Positions 33,127 to 43,145 of a stretch of 64,000 nt of DNA are shown here, piece by piece (within the stretch, counting starts at the first letter, position 1; every line of letters starts with the position of its first letter). This DNA comes from Gnetum montanum. Its lineage: Eukaryota; Streptophyta; Gnetopsida; Gnetales; Gnetaceae. The stretch is taken from assembly GCA_015680685.1 (NCBI GenBank), contig MNCI01026283.1, positions 240,337-304,336 of the forward strand, in the 5' to 3' direction. The notes beneath the pieces are model-generated. The model searched no databases and had not been told where the DNA came from. It saw only the letters and a list, made by a program, of their open reading frames with translations. The translations under genes were made by a program, and so were the position numbers.

Positions 33127-34188
33127 TTATATATGGTCATGGCTCCTAAAGGAAAAGTTGCATAGATGATGTAAGGTCCTTCCCACAGTGTTTGAAATTT
33201 GGTTCGTTGTGGCACGTGTGGGGTTCCAGTAGAGAACCTTATCTCTAGGTTGATACTTAACTTTCCTAATTTTCAAGTCATGACGTTGTTCATTAAATGC
33301 CTTGTGCAACTCATTAGATGACAGGGCAGCTAGTCGGTTCTCATCTAGCAAGTTGAGAGTCATCAACCTTTGTTTTTGTGCTAGATCAAGGTCAAGGTTG
33401 AGGTCACATGCCGTGGCTAGTATATGGAGCTCAATTTGGATAGGGAGCACTGGAAGTTTTCCATACACTAACTCATAGGGAGAGTAGCCTATAAGGAGTT
33501 TTCATGTGGAGCAGTATGCCTAAAGAGCATCATTCAGTTTAGTGCTCCAATCTCACCTATATTTGCTAATGGTTCTGGTCAATATCTTAGTAATCTCCCT
33601 ATTAGTAACATTGGCTTGAGCGTTTGCTTAGGGGTGGTATGGTGTAGTGAATTTATGCTCAACCCCTAAGCATTACATTAACTTTCAAAAAGTTTCACTT
33701 GTAAAGTATGTACCATTATTTGAGATAAGTGCACGCGGCAAACCAAACCTATTAATGACTTGTTGTTGAACAAATCATGCAGCTGTATATGATGTGTAAT
33801 CTTTGACAATAGCTACTTTAGATCATTTTGTTAAGTAGTCTACTGCAACTACGATGTAAGATTTTCCATTGGACATTGGTGTAATGGACCCCATGAAATC
33901 AATTTCCCAAATGTCGAAGGGTTCTAACAGTTGAATCCATTGTTGTGAACCCTTCATTCTAGCAGTCATTCCCCCATCATGTTGGCAGCATTCGTAAGAT
34001 TGGACAAAGTGATGGGTGTCCTGGAACAAGGTAGGCCAATAATACCCTGCAAGTAGAATCTTGATGGTTGTTCATCTCCCTGCATAATGACCCCCACAAG
34101 GGCCTTAATGAGCATCTTGGAGAACTCTCAGTTGATCTCTATTGGGAACACACCATTGAACCAAGCCATCGGGACATACTTTTTAAAG
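33127..34188 (-). pseudogene. R5 integrase remnant, catalytic residues altered
   Basis: The minus-strand zinc-domain region is followed by frame 34029-33823 with YECCQHDGGM and the first catalytic Asp in [18 protein letters not shown]. Downstream, the second Asp position reads LISNNGTYF (Asp to Asn, about 33720) and the Glu position reads QANVTNRE (Glu to Asn, about 33600). Frame 33468-33127 covers the C-terminal part (YGKLPVLPIQIE and KVKYQPRDKVLYWNP). With two of the three DDE residues lost and stops between parts, it is inactive. Confidence 0.75.
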
Positions 34189-35790
34189 TTATCCATTGAT
34201 CTCCATAAAATAATTGGCTCTGTGAAGAAACTGTTGTTTCTTCTTAAGGTCTAGCTCTTGTGGTGTTTGTTGGGTAACGAGATAGGTAAGAATGCTACTG
34301 TACCAGTTCATCTTCGTGGGTGATTGGTCATTCACTACACCAGTAAAGAGGAACTCATCAAGGAAGTGATCAAAAATGGGATACTCATCCTCTTTGTTGT
34401 CCCTGCACAACCGAGATAAATGATTGGCAACTACGTTCTTGGTGCCTTTATGATCGATCATTATTAGATTGAACTCTTGTAGGATTACCAGCCATCGTAT
34501 AATATGGGGGCATACCATTGGCTTATTCATGAGGAACCAGATTGCACTATGATCTATGTGTATGAAACCTTTGTACCCCAATATATAGTGCCTAAATTTT
34601 TCTAGTGCAAACACTACAACCATTAATTATTTTTCTATAGTAGTGTAGTTAAGTTGTGCACCAACTATACTTCTACTTGCATAGTGGATGTAATAAGGAT
34701 GTTTCTGGTCATTTAATTATGTAAGTATGGCTCCTAAGGCATAGTTGGATGCATCAATCATGACATAGAACAGCCTGGACTAGTCAAGAGCTTGTAGAAT
34801 AGGTGTTTCTACCAACTTCTGCTTCAGAGTTTGGAAATCTAGTTCACATTCCCTAGTCCACTCGAAGGGTACGTCATTTTTTATTAACTCTACCAATGGT
34901 TTGGAAATCTTCAAAAAGTTCTCTATGAATCTCCTATAGTAGCTAATGTGTCCAAGGAATGACCGAATGTCTTTGACAGTTTTTGGTTGACGGGTGATTC
35001 CTTGGATGACTTTGATTTTCTCAAGGTCTACCTCTATCCCTACATGTGAAATTTTATGCCCAAGTACTACGCCTTCTTGGACCATCAAATGACTTTTTTG
35101 CCAGTTGAGCATCAAATTAGTTTCTACACATCTTTTTAGCACTTTCTCTAATCGGTCCAATGCTTGATCAAAACTTGCTCCGTAGGTGGAGAAGTCATCC
35201 ATAAAGGCTTCTACACCATTTCCTATCTGTTGCTAGAATATGCTTAGAACTAAGTGTTGAAACATGGCAGGGGCATTGCATAAGACAAACAACATTTGTT
35301 TGTATGCAAATATTCCCCAAGGACTGGTGAATGTAGTTTTGGCTTGGTCTTCTAGGGCTATTTATATTTGGTTGTATCTACTATAGCCATCCAGGAAACT
35401 ATAATAGTGATGCCCTACGATTGTATCTAAGACTTGGTCAATAAATGGTAATGGAAAGTGATCCTTGAATGTTGCCATGTTTAGCAGCCTAAAATCTATG
35501 CACATCCTCCATTTGCCTCCCTTTTTAGGCACGATTACTAAGGGGCTAACCCATTCACTATTAGCAATGGGGTATATGAACCCAGCCTTTAGAAGCTATT
35601 TAATTTCTTCTTTTACTACTTGCTTCAACATTGGGTTTAATCGCCTCTGTGGTTATTTTCAAGGATTCATGGAGGAGTCAGTGTAAATCCTATGCTAGCA
35701 TATCCTAGGATCTATTTCAATTAATTCTAGATATGACCAGGCGAAGGCTTTTGACCACTTGTTTATTACCTTTAGCAGACCCTCTTTTTG
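34189..35790 (-). pseudogene. R5 reverse transcriptase and RNase H remnant
   Basis: The minus-strand RT covers about 35790-34780 and the catalytic box reads EAFMDDFSTYGASFD near 35202. The best open frame (35202-34780) continues LKRCVETNLMLNWQKSHLMV and GHKISHVGIEVDLEKIKVI, the wording of Athila/Tat elements. RNase H is in frame 34623-34189 with IHIDHSAIWFLMNKP and KGTKNVVANHLSRL. The region upstream of the catalytic box is broken by stops. Confidence 0.8.
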
Positions 35791-36199
35791 TTGCAGGGCA
35801 AGCCTTGCGTTGATGATTACCAATTTTCCATTCTTAAGGAACGTGTATTCCATATCAGTGGCAATGGTATTAGCTTTAGGGGCTCTTGTTGAAATTTCTT
35901 AGGAATTTTCAACTTCTCCCAGTTGATGTTTTCTAAGTTAGGACTAGGAAGTTGGTGGTGGACTTGCTCTAATGCATCAATGCTATCTATGTAAGCACAA
36001 GTTAATCCCTTAGTTACTTCCATGCATATAAGTGAGCTGCTTTCTTGATTAGCTATCAGCCACTGAGTGTCTTCTTATCATGTGGCTACTACATATAAGC
36101 ACCTTTGTATGTTGATCATTTGTGCACACTGATTGCATGTAAGCAATGTTAAACTTTGCACAACCCATGATCTGTGCACGCAATTGCACCTTGTGTCAC

Positions 36200-36840
36200 T
36201 GTATGCGATGCATGGAACCTTCTTCTTCTTGATCTTTCTGAAAGTGTTTTCCTTAGATATTTCTAGGAAAAGATCACAGATACCTAGGCATGCATCGATA
36301 GTGCTTAGCTATGCCCTTCCCATTATGATTGGGAAGTCCCCCTTACTGTTATTTACTTGAATCACCAGGAAGTTAGTTGGATACAACCACCCACAAATAG
36401 TGGTAACAATGTCCTCCACTAATCCCAAGGGAATAGTGATGGACTGGTCGACTAGCTCTAAATGGACATTGCTCTTTTTTAATAGGGGTAGGTTCCAGGC
36501 CTTATACATTTCTTGGGATATTAGGTTGACACCAAAACTTGAATCCAAAAGAGCTTTGCATGGCTCATTCCCAGAAATTTGTAGATATATTAGGGGACTC
36601 CCAGAATCATAGAATTTCCTGGGAAGGTGACCAACTTTGATCTAATCAGTAACGGCATGTGTTAACATGACCGTCTGTGTTGAATGCGGTGTTAAGTTTG
36701 AAGGGGGCTTTGAAGCTTTAATTGATACGAAGGCGTCTAAAGACTTAGCCGCTTGGGGTTGTAAAGGCTTGGTTGGACTGTTGGTTCTGAAGAAAGATCT
36801 TTTCTTCATACGGTTGTCAGAACCAACAATAGGTTAAGGA
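36200..36840 (-). pseudogene. R5 aspartic protease remnant
   Basis: The minus-strand frame 36548-36309 begins in the protease active-site region. Upstream codons read CKALLDSSFGVNLISQEMYK, where the D-[LST]-G-[AS] motif has become DSSF. SKGDFPIIMGRA follows near 36330-36310. The order matches R1 467-1171 and R2 9430-8990. Confidence 0.7.
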
Positions 36841-36849
36841 TTAACAACC

Positions 36850-39206
36850 CTTGTGGTATTGCATTGATGTGGCTAAGCAGAGAGGTCACCTTGCATTATT
36901 GGAGCAGGTGGTAATGGAGCTATTGGTGGGAGAGATGTGGCAGGATTGGAAGGATGGTACACTTGTGGAATGTTGCCCTTGGGAGAGGAAGTCCTATAGT
37001 ACTTGCGGGCTTGGTAGTGATGTTCGGGAGTAACGTCACCAACAAAGTCATGTGGAGAGATTGGATGTTGCACGTAATATCCATATGGGTCGGGTTGCCA
37101 GTAAGGATATTGTTGCCTTGGTGGTGGCATTCCCCATGATTGTGGGTGCTGCCACTATTGATATTGCTCAATTAGTTATGGTGGAGTTCCACTTGGATAA
37201 TACATTAAAGGTCGGTGGAACTGCCTTGGGTTACCTTAGGGATAAGGTAACCATCGGGATGTTTGTTGTTTGTTTAAACGTGGCTTAAGTGCATACACCC
37301 TAGACTCCTGCAAATGGGAGATCACAGGGCAACATCTCTTAGGATGGTCATATTGACAGATCTCACATCCACTATCATTGTTTGTATCTGAGTCCACAAC
37401 CTCTTCAATAATAGCAACTTTACCCTTACCCTTGTTACGTGCATTTTCTGCTTCTCTCTTTTTCCTTTTGTCACGATCACTACCTAGCTCCCTAGACTCC
37501 TCTACTACTTTGAGCACAATTTGAAACCTACTATCCAAGGAGTCCCACATTTGATCTACCTTTGCTGATACTTCTAATGCTAACTTTTGGATAGACAAGG
37601 TTTTCCTATTCACCATCTCTTTGAGTGGTGACTCTTCCTCATCCTAACAAAATCTTACTTCCTTCTTTTGGAGGAAAGGATCTCGGTTATATTCTTTTGC
37701 ACTCTCTCTTTTTTATAGCTCACCTTCTTCCTTAGCAACTTGCTCCAGAAGCCTATGAATTTGATGGGACCTAAGCTCAAATAACCTTCCTTGGGCATAA
37801 GTCCCAAGGGTTCTTCTCATTTCATGCCTAAGCCCATCTACAAAATGGCGTAGTTGATCTTGTTGCAAATAACCATGGCCAAGACAATGATGTAATACTG
37901 CATAATAGCAGCCCATGGCACCATCCAAGGGTTCATGACTTCCTTGTTTCCATCCTTAGATTTGCTTTCACAGGTTAGACACCTAGGAGTACGTTTGATA
38001 CTTATCGTTGAACACTTCTAGCATAGTACTCCACCTATGAATGGATTTCGGTTCTAAGGACTGGTACCAGCTTTTAGCTTCTTTTATTAGTGTTCGTGGA
38101 AACAACTTAAGTTTTTGCCACTCATTTTCTATGTTTTTCAAGGCACACGCATCATGAAATGCTTGTAAGTGATTTTGAGGATCAACGTTATATCCCCCTT
38201 CAAATCATGGGATGTTATTCATGTTTAACCTCTTGATCCTACTATATTTTTGGTGCCTTGTTGGAACTCTCACAGCCTCAGTTATATCTAGCATGCTTTG
38301 TGTAGCGAGTAGGGGTTCATCATGATCATCTCGTTCATAGTTTCTATGGTGCCTACATGGTTCCCTACTTTCCCTTCTTCTATGGCGTGATTCCCTAGAG
38401 TGCCCTTGTCCTCTATCTTGGTTGTATCGTTTATGACTTCCACTTTGTTTGCCCTTATCCTCATGATTTGTTTCTCTATGGCTATGTCCAAACATGGAAG
38501 GAGAGGGTGAAGGAGACGATGAAGGTGAAGAAGAAGGAGAACTGCCCCCATAACGGTATCTACTATCTTCTCTTCGATGGTCTCTACCTCGATCGCGATT
38601 GCGATCAGAATGCCCACCTTTTTCATGTCTCTTTGTTCCTTTTTCGAATACTTTGTGTCCATTGGTATTAGCACCTAGGTTGTGAATAGTAAAATGAAGG
38701 TTTTGATACACAACCCCTTAGCCAAAGTCAAAGGGAGGAACATAGTTATGTGGGTGACTACCTAAGGCAAGTTCATCACCCTCAATTTTGCCTAAAATGT
38801 GGGGGGCATCCTCAGACCATTTTCCCTTCAAGGACTTATGGTGTCTCTCCTATTGCACATCCCTTTGACGTTGCGCTTCAGTGGGACGATAGTCTCTCGA
38901 ATCATAGTCCTGCGCAATGTACTTTGCATGTAAGTGTTGCATGCCTATTCGTGTGAGAGCATGAAGAAGCATACCTGGGATTGAACAGTCAGGAGGTAAC
39001 ACTATGTTACCTTCCAAGTGATGCCAACGCAGCTATTCGTCTTGGTGGAGAATAAAGGTGAAGTCGGGTACATATTCATCGGGATGAACATATACCACAT
39101 GAAACTGTTGAGGAATTGATAAATCAACGTCATCTGTATCTTGCCGCTGATTGCTTCTTGTGTTAGTCCTAGGTGGTGAAGTGATTTTGTGTGAAGAAGA
39201 AGACAT
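36850..39206 (-). pseudogene. R5 gag remnant with RS-rich linker
   Basis: The likely start is the minus-strand ATG at 39206 (MSSSSHKITSPPRTNTRSNQ). Three parts are visible. An N-terminal region of about 165 codons includes HPDEYVPDFTF. A strongly basic, Arg/Asp/Ser-rich linker (about 38650-38330) includes SDRNRDRGRDHRREDSRYR and a Ser/Pro run. The capsid domain (about 38250-37700) includes YYAVLHHCLGHGYLQQDQLR and LGTYAQGRLFELRSHQI. A variant zinc knuckle CEICQYDHPKRCC lies near 37365-37330. Several stops interrupt it (for example near 38210 and 38715). Confidence 0.7.
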
Positions 39207-39318
39207 CTTGTCTTATTCAATGTGCAAGGTACTATTATATTTTTCTTAATCAACCCTAAGGGTTCATTCCAACGATGTGAATGATTTCCTAAGTTCTACT
39301 TAGTGCACAAACAACTAA

Positions 39319-39338
39319 GTCCTTGGCAACGGCGCCAA
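39319..39338 (-). promoter_or_regulatory. R5 primer-binding site (tRNA-Asp type)
   Basis: On the minus strand TTGGCGCCGTTGCCAAGGAC directly follows the 5' LTR. TGGCGCCGTTGCC is the exact complement of the plant tRNA-Asp 3' end as I know it, the primer of Athila-type elements. Confidence 0.85.
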
Positions 39339-40153
39339 TGATGAGAGCCGAGGTACCCCTACGCTCAACCATATGAATACAAGCGTTTCATGCACGATCC
39401 GGTCGAATTCCAAGGACTAAGTGCCTATGCGCCTTTGTGGAACAATAATGGGTTGATTAATCATTATTTTCCCAAACTTACTTGTATGTCACGGTTGTAT
39501 GGTTAAGTAAGCTTGAGGCGTATGATTTTTATGGCTTTTATGTGTTTTATATCCTACACTAATAAGGAGGGGAGAGAGAAATAACTAAGTAACTAATCTA
39601 ATTTAACTATTCATTAACTAAGTTCTAAGTACTCCTAACACTAGTATCCGTTCCCACTTACCGTACACACCCTAAACTATGCAATTGCGGCTACCAAACG
39701 CTAATCGTTACTGGGTTACCAAGTGCTACATGCATGCTTGAAGCGGTTGTACAGAGTGTATTTAACTAAGAGAGTTGTAAGGTGAGAGAAATCATTAATT
39801 AACTAGGAAAGCATTAAATAATAATTAACACTAATTAATCTATTCTGTATGTTGCAAGGTTTATCATAAAGTTCATCTTTATTGCCGTACACAAAGTGTG
39901 CTCAGGTACACAATGCTCAAATAAAGATCCATTCACTCTATGACTCCTACTACGAGCACGCAAAAATAATTCTAAGTCTGGAGGGAAAAAATGGCAAGAG
40001 TTTGGCTAAGGGACTAACTTCTAATTTGGAAACCAAGGGTGCTTCCTCTTATTTATAGGGAAGGAGACGGGCCACGATATTGAGTATGCGATATCGCATG
40101 GTTGATTCGATATTGCAGACACAATATCGCATATGCGATACCACGGTTCATCA
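39339..40153 (-). repeat. R5 5' LTR (family B, 815 bp)
   Basis: On the plus strand TGATGAGAGCCGAGG to CGGTTCATCA. It is colinear with the 817-bp copy at 30248-31064. U3 inverted repeats (ATATCG units, 40070-40140) lie upstream of the minus-strand TATA box near 40045-40055. Confidence 0.88.
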
Positions 40154-40462
40154 AAGATCCTCATGGGTTTTATAATATTACAACCAACACCAAAGAACTA
40201 CATGGCCCTAATCACTTTGTGTACTGCATCACAAGGATATGTAGGCTTATGGATGACCTTTTCCTTCAATGCTCAGGCCACTGCCCTTCTCTATACAATG
40301 GGGTTTAGAGCTAGATGCAATAGAGGATGATTGCATTTTAGCTCTTCTAGGGGAATGGTGTCTCTTATGTGGTTGTTTGTATTTTCTATGGTTATGTGTA
40401 TGTGTGTGTGTCATGTTGGTTCTATCACTTATATAATTTCATGAGGCGTACTCATTACACTC

Positions 40463-41259
40463 TGATGAGCCGCGATATCGCGTCCGCCCCTGCAATATTA
40501 TGTACGCGATATCGCAGCCTGCCGTCATGCCTATAAATAAGAGACATCTTTCCCTTGTTCAAGCATCTAGAGTTAGTCCCTTAGCCAAACTATAGCAGTT
40601 TTACCATTCCAGAGTTAGAATAATTTCCATGTGCTCGCAGTAGGAGTCTCAAAGTGAACGGATCTTTATTCGAGCAAATTGTACCTGAGCACACATTTGT
40701 GTATGGAAATCAAGACGAACTTTCTGATAAACCTTGCAGCATATGGACTAAGCTAAATAGGATTTAATTATTGTTAAATGTTTAAATGCTTTCCTAGATA
40801 ATCAACCTCTCTCAACCCTTGACTCTCCTAGTTAAGTGCATTCAGTACGACCGCTTCGAGCACGTGTGTAACGCTTGGTAACCCAGTAACGAGTAGCATT
40901 TGGTAATCCCAGTAGCATTGCACTGGTTCAGGGTGTGTGCAGTAAGTGGGAACAGATACTGATGCTAGGATAATTAAAACTTAGTTAGTGAATAGTTAAT
41001 AAAAATTAGTTATTTAGTTCTCTTCACCTTTCCCTACTAGCATAGGCATTAAAAAGATAAAAGTTATAAAAATCACATACCTCAAACTTACTTAACCATA
41101 CAACCGTGACAATACAAGTGAGTTTGGGAGGACAATGATTGATTAACCTTAAGTGTTCCATTAAGGAGCGTAAGCACTTAGTCCTTGGAGTTCGACTGGA
41201 TCGCGCGTGAGACGCTCGTATTCGTATGGTTGAGTGTAGGGGTATCTTACCACTCATCA
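40463..41259 (+). repeat. S3: solo LTR (family B, 797 bp) with CACTC target duplication
   Basis: It runs from TGATGAGCCGCGATATCGCG to CACTCATCA. CACTC is repeated exactly at 40458-40462 and 41260-41264. TATA box TATAAATA at 40532-40539 follows two GATATC-containing inverted repeats. It is the last LTR unit before the gene region. Confidence 0.92.
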
Positions 41260-41440
41260 CACTCCTAATCTATGGACTAACATATTATTTACACTTATGT
41301 TGTGCATGCAAGTGTTGTGAATATTAAGGCATAGTCCATCTTGGATCCACTCTGGAATGTTTGGCTAGTTTCAGAATCAATGGTGGTGTTGAATGATGCT
41401 TCTCTAAAGTAATGCCATTATAGAGGGGACATATTATGTT

Positions 41441-41580
41441 GGAACTCAACTAATTATAATGTCGATACACCCCAAGATATATAGTCTAATTAGAACTTTA
41501 TAACTCAAAATGGCCCACTAGAATTAAACCCATGACGTAGAGCTTTCCAATTAGGTGTCTTACCATTAGGCTAACACCTC
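41441..41580 (-). repeat. tRNA-derived SINE-like copy 1
   Basis: On the minus strand TTAGCCTAATGGTAAGACAC resembles a Pol III A box and GGGTTTAATTCTAGT a B box, about 40 bases apart as in tRNA genes. The 3' part reads CTTGGGGTGTAT then an ATTATAATTAG tail, also present in two plus-strand copies at 41985 and 49721. Confidence 0.5.
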
Positions 41581-41984
41581 ATTGTTGCTGAACTTAAATA
41601 TTCTCCAAAACTCATCATCATCATCCTAGCATTTTCCTAAAAATATGGGTAAGCTACGTGAGTTTTTTTTGTTCTTCACCTATATGAAGAGCTAGATCTT
41701 TTGTTTATTTACAATTTCTGCACATCTTCAATTGTTTTTTTTTCTATCTTTTCTTTATTATCAAAAACTAAAACTAGAAAATATATATCTAATATTGACT
41801 AAGCCTATTTGAATTGCTAGTTGTATGTACAATAAAGGATAGAATATGTGACCTCATAACTAGAGGTATTTTAACAAGAAGTACAAAAGCAACTTAACCA
41901 TGTTCATGTCATAAGCTTATTAATAAATTTACATGTTTATGTATTTGTAACTTTTAAACATAGTTTTCAATAGCTAGCTAACAA

Positions 41985-42149
41985 AAGGTGGTTCTAGTGG
42001 TTAGCTTGTATTCAAATGAATATTAACATCCAAGAGGTTATTAGTTCAAGTAACAATTGAGGCATTGTATATTCTTCTAAAGTTTCTTAGTGGCTATAGG
42101 TCTTGGGATGTACTTGTAGTCAAATTATTTTAGATTTTGACACCCCCAA
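41985..42149 (+). repeat. tRNA-derived SINE-like copy 2
   Basis: A-box-like TAGTGGTTAGCTTG (41995-42008), B-box-like GGTTATTAGTTCAAGTAAC (about 42036-42054) and the shared 3' part TCTTGGGATGTACTTGTAGT with CAAATTATTTTAGA (42100-42134), ending CACCCCC. Confidence 0.5.
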
Positions 42150-42150
42150 A

Positions 42151-42440
42151 CTTTAAATAGCAAGCTAATCATGGTACAATTATAAATACTTAAAAATATC
42201 AAAGTTCATACTAAGAAAGTGCTTCAAGAACACCTTTACTTTTCATACCTTTAAATAGCAATACACCCAAAAATCTATTATGTTAAATGCATGCACAACA
42301 CTTCAAATAGCAAGCCAATCATGTTATAATCATATATACTTGAAAATACCAAAGTTCATACTAAGAAAGATGTTTCAAGGAGACATTTCTTTCCCATACC
42401 TTTAACAATACACAAAAAAATCTAAAATGGAAAATGCATT
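42151..42440 (+). repeat. Tandem duplication, ~150-bp unit, two copies
   Basis: CTTTAAATAGCAAGCTAATC (42151) recurs as CTTCAAATAGCAAGCCAATC (42301). The following bases, including ACCAAAGTTCATACTAAGAA-type sequence and CATACCTTTAA, repeat in order with small differences. The second copy fades near 42440. Confidence 0.8.
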
Positions 42441-43145
42441 TATAACCATATAGATTTTGCATGTTTAATAAATTTCAAATTTTGTTATTAATTTAGGTTA
42501 ACCTTGTTACAAAATGTACTTGAAGATTGAGAGACAATGACAACTTGTACACGGAAAAGATAATTATAGTAAACTATATTAAGGGGTCATGCTTGTAAAA
42601 GTACAAGATTATTACAACTTAGAAATAAATCATTATTGAAGGGTTGGAGACCACTCTTCCCTAAACCCCCCTTTTCTTTAGACTCTTGATTTGTAAGCTC
42701 TAGAGTATAGATTCAAGTCCTGTAAGCTTTGGAAAAAAAGTCTCCAAAGACCTCCCTTTCCCCTTCCCCATTTTAAAAAATTACTGGCTTCCTAAAGTCT
42801 AGAATACTTTTACATTCTTATTATGCAATATATTTTTCTGGTTAATTACATTTTTTTTTGGGCATTATTTAGCGTGATAGTAAAGAGGAATTTTGGCAGG
42901 GTCGAGTTAAACGATTTAATTTGGAGTTTATCCATTATTTTAGATGCCCTTTTTAAGGAGATAATCGGAGTTATGCTCCTTTCATTTCATTGTAACAGAT
43001 GATGGGTTGCTGAAGCTTGCTGTTTTTGTTTTTGCTGGTCAGCAGTATTTTTATTGCCAAATATTCCTTAATTCCGACCTCTTGTATCTGTACCAGTTCC
43101 TGCATTTGATGATTGGATGCTCCTGTTTCAGATTGCGCTGCAAAG
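42441..43145. other. Spacer upstream of the SecE gene
   Basis: AT-rich sequence with no recognised gene or element. The last part before 43146 presumably holds the promoter and 5' leader of the SecE-type gene; no clear TATA box or other site could be assigned. Confidence 0.4.

Larger units (their letters stand above)
30248..40153 (-). mobile_element. R5: full-length Ty3/Gypsy LTR retrotransposon (family B), decayed
   Basis: On the minus strand: 5' LTR (40153-39339), primer-binding site, gag (39206-about 36850), protease, RT, RNase H, integrase (to about 33120), a long 3' region with a small ORF, polypurine tract and 3' LTR (31064-30248). Flanks are GAGAT (30243-30247) and AAGAT (40154-40158), a target duplication with one change. 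At 9.9 kb it is the reference for the other family B copies. RT sequence is Athila/Tat-like. Stops and frameshifts throughout, and altered integrase catalytic residues, make it inactive. Confidence 0.9.

Noticed and set aside
40154-40457. Overlapping 65- and 68-codon ORFs between R5 and S3.
   Set aside because: No domain recognised, two frames equally open, and the R5 target site interrupts them.
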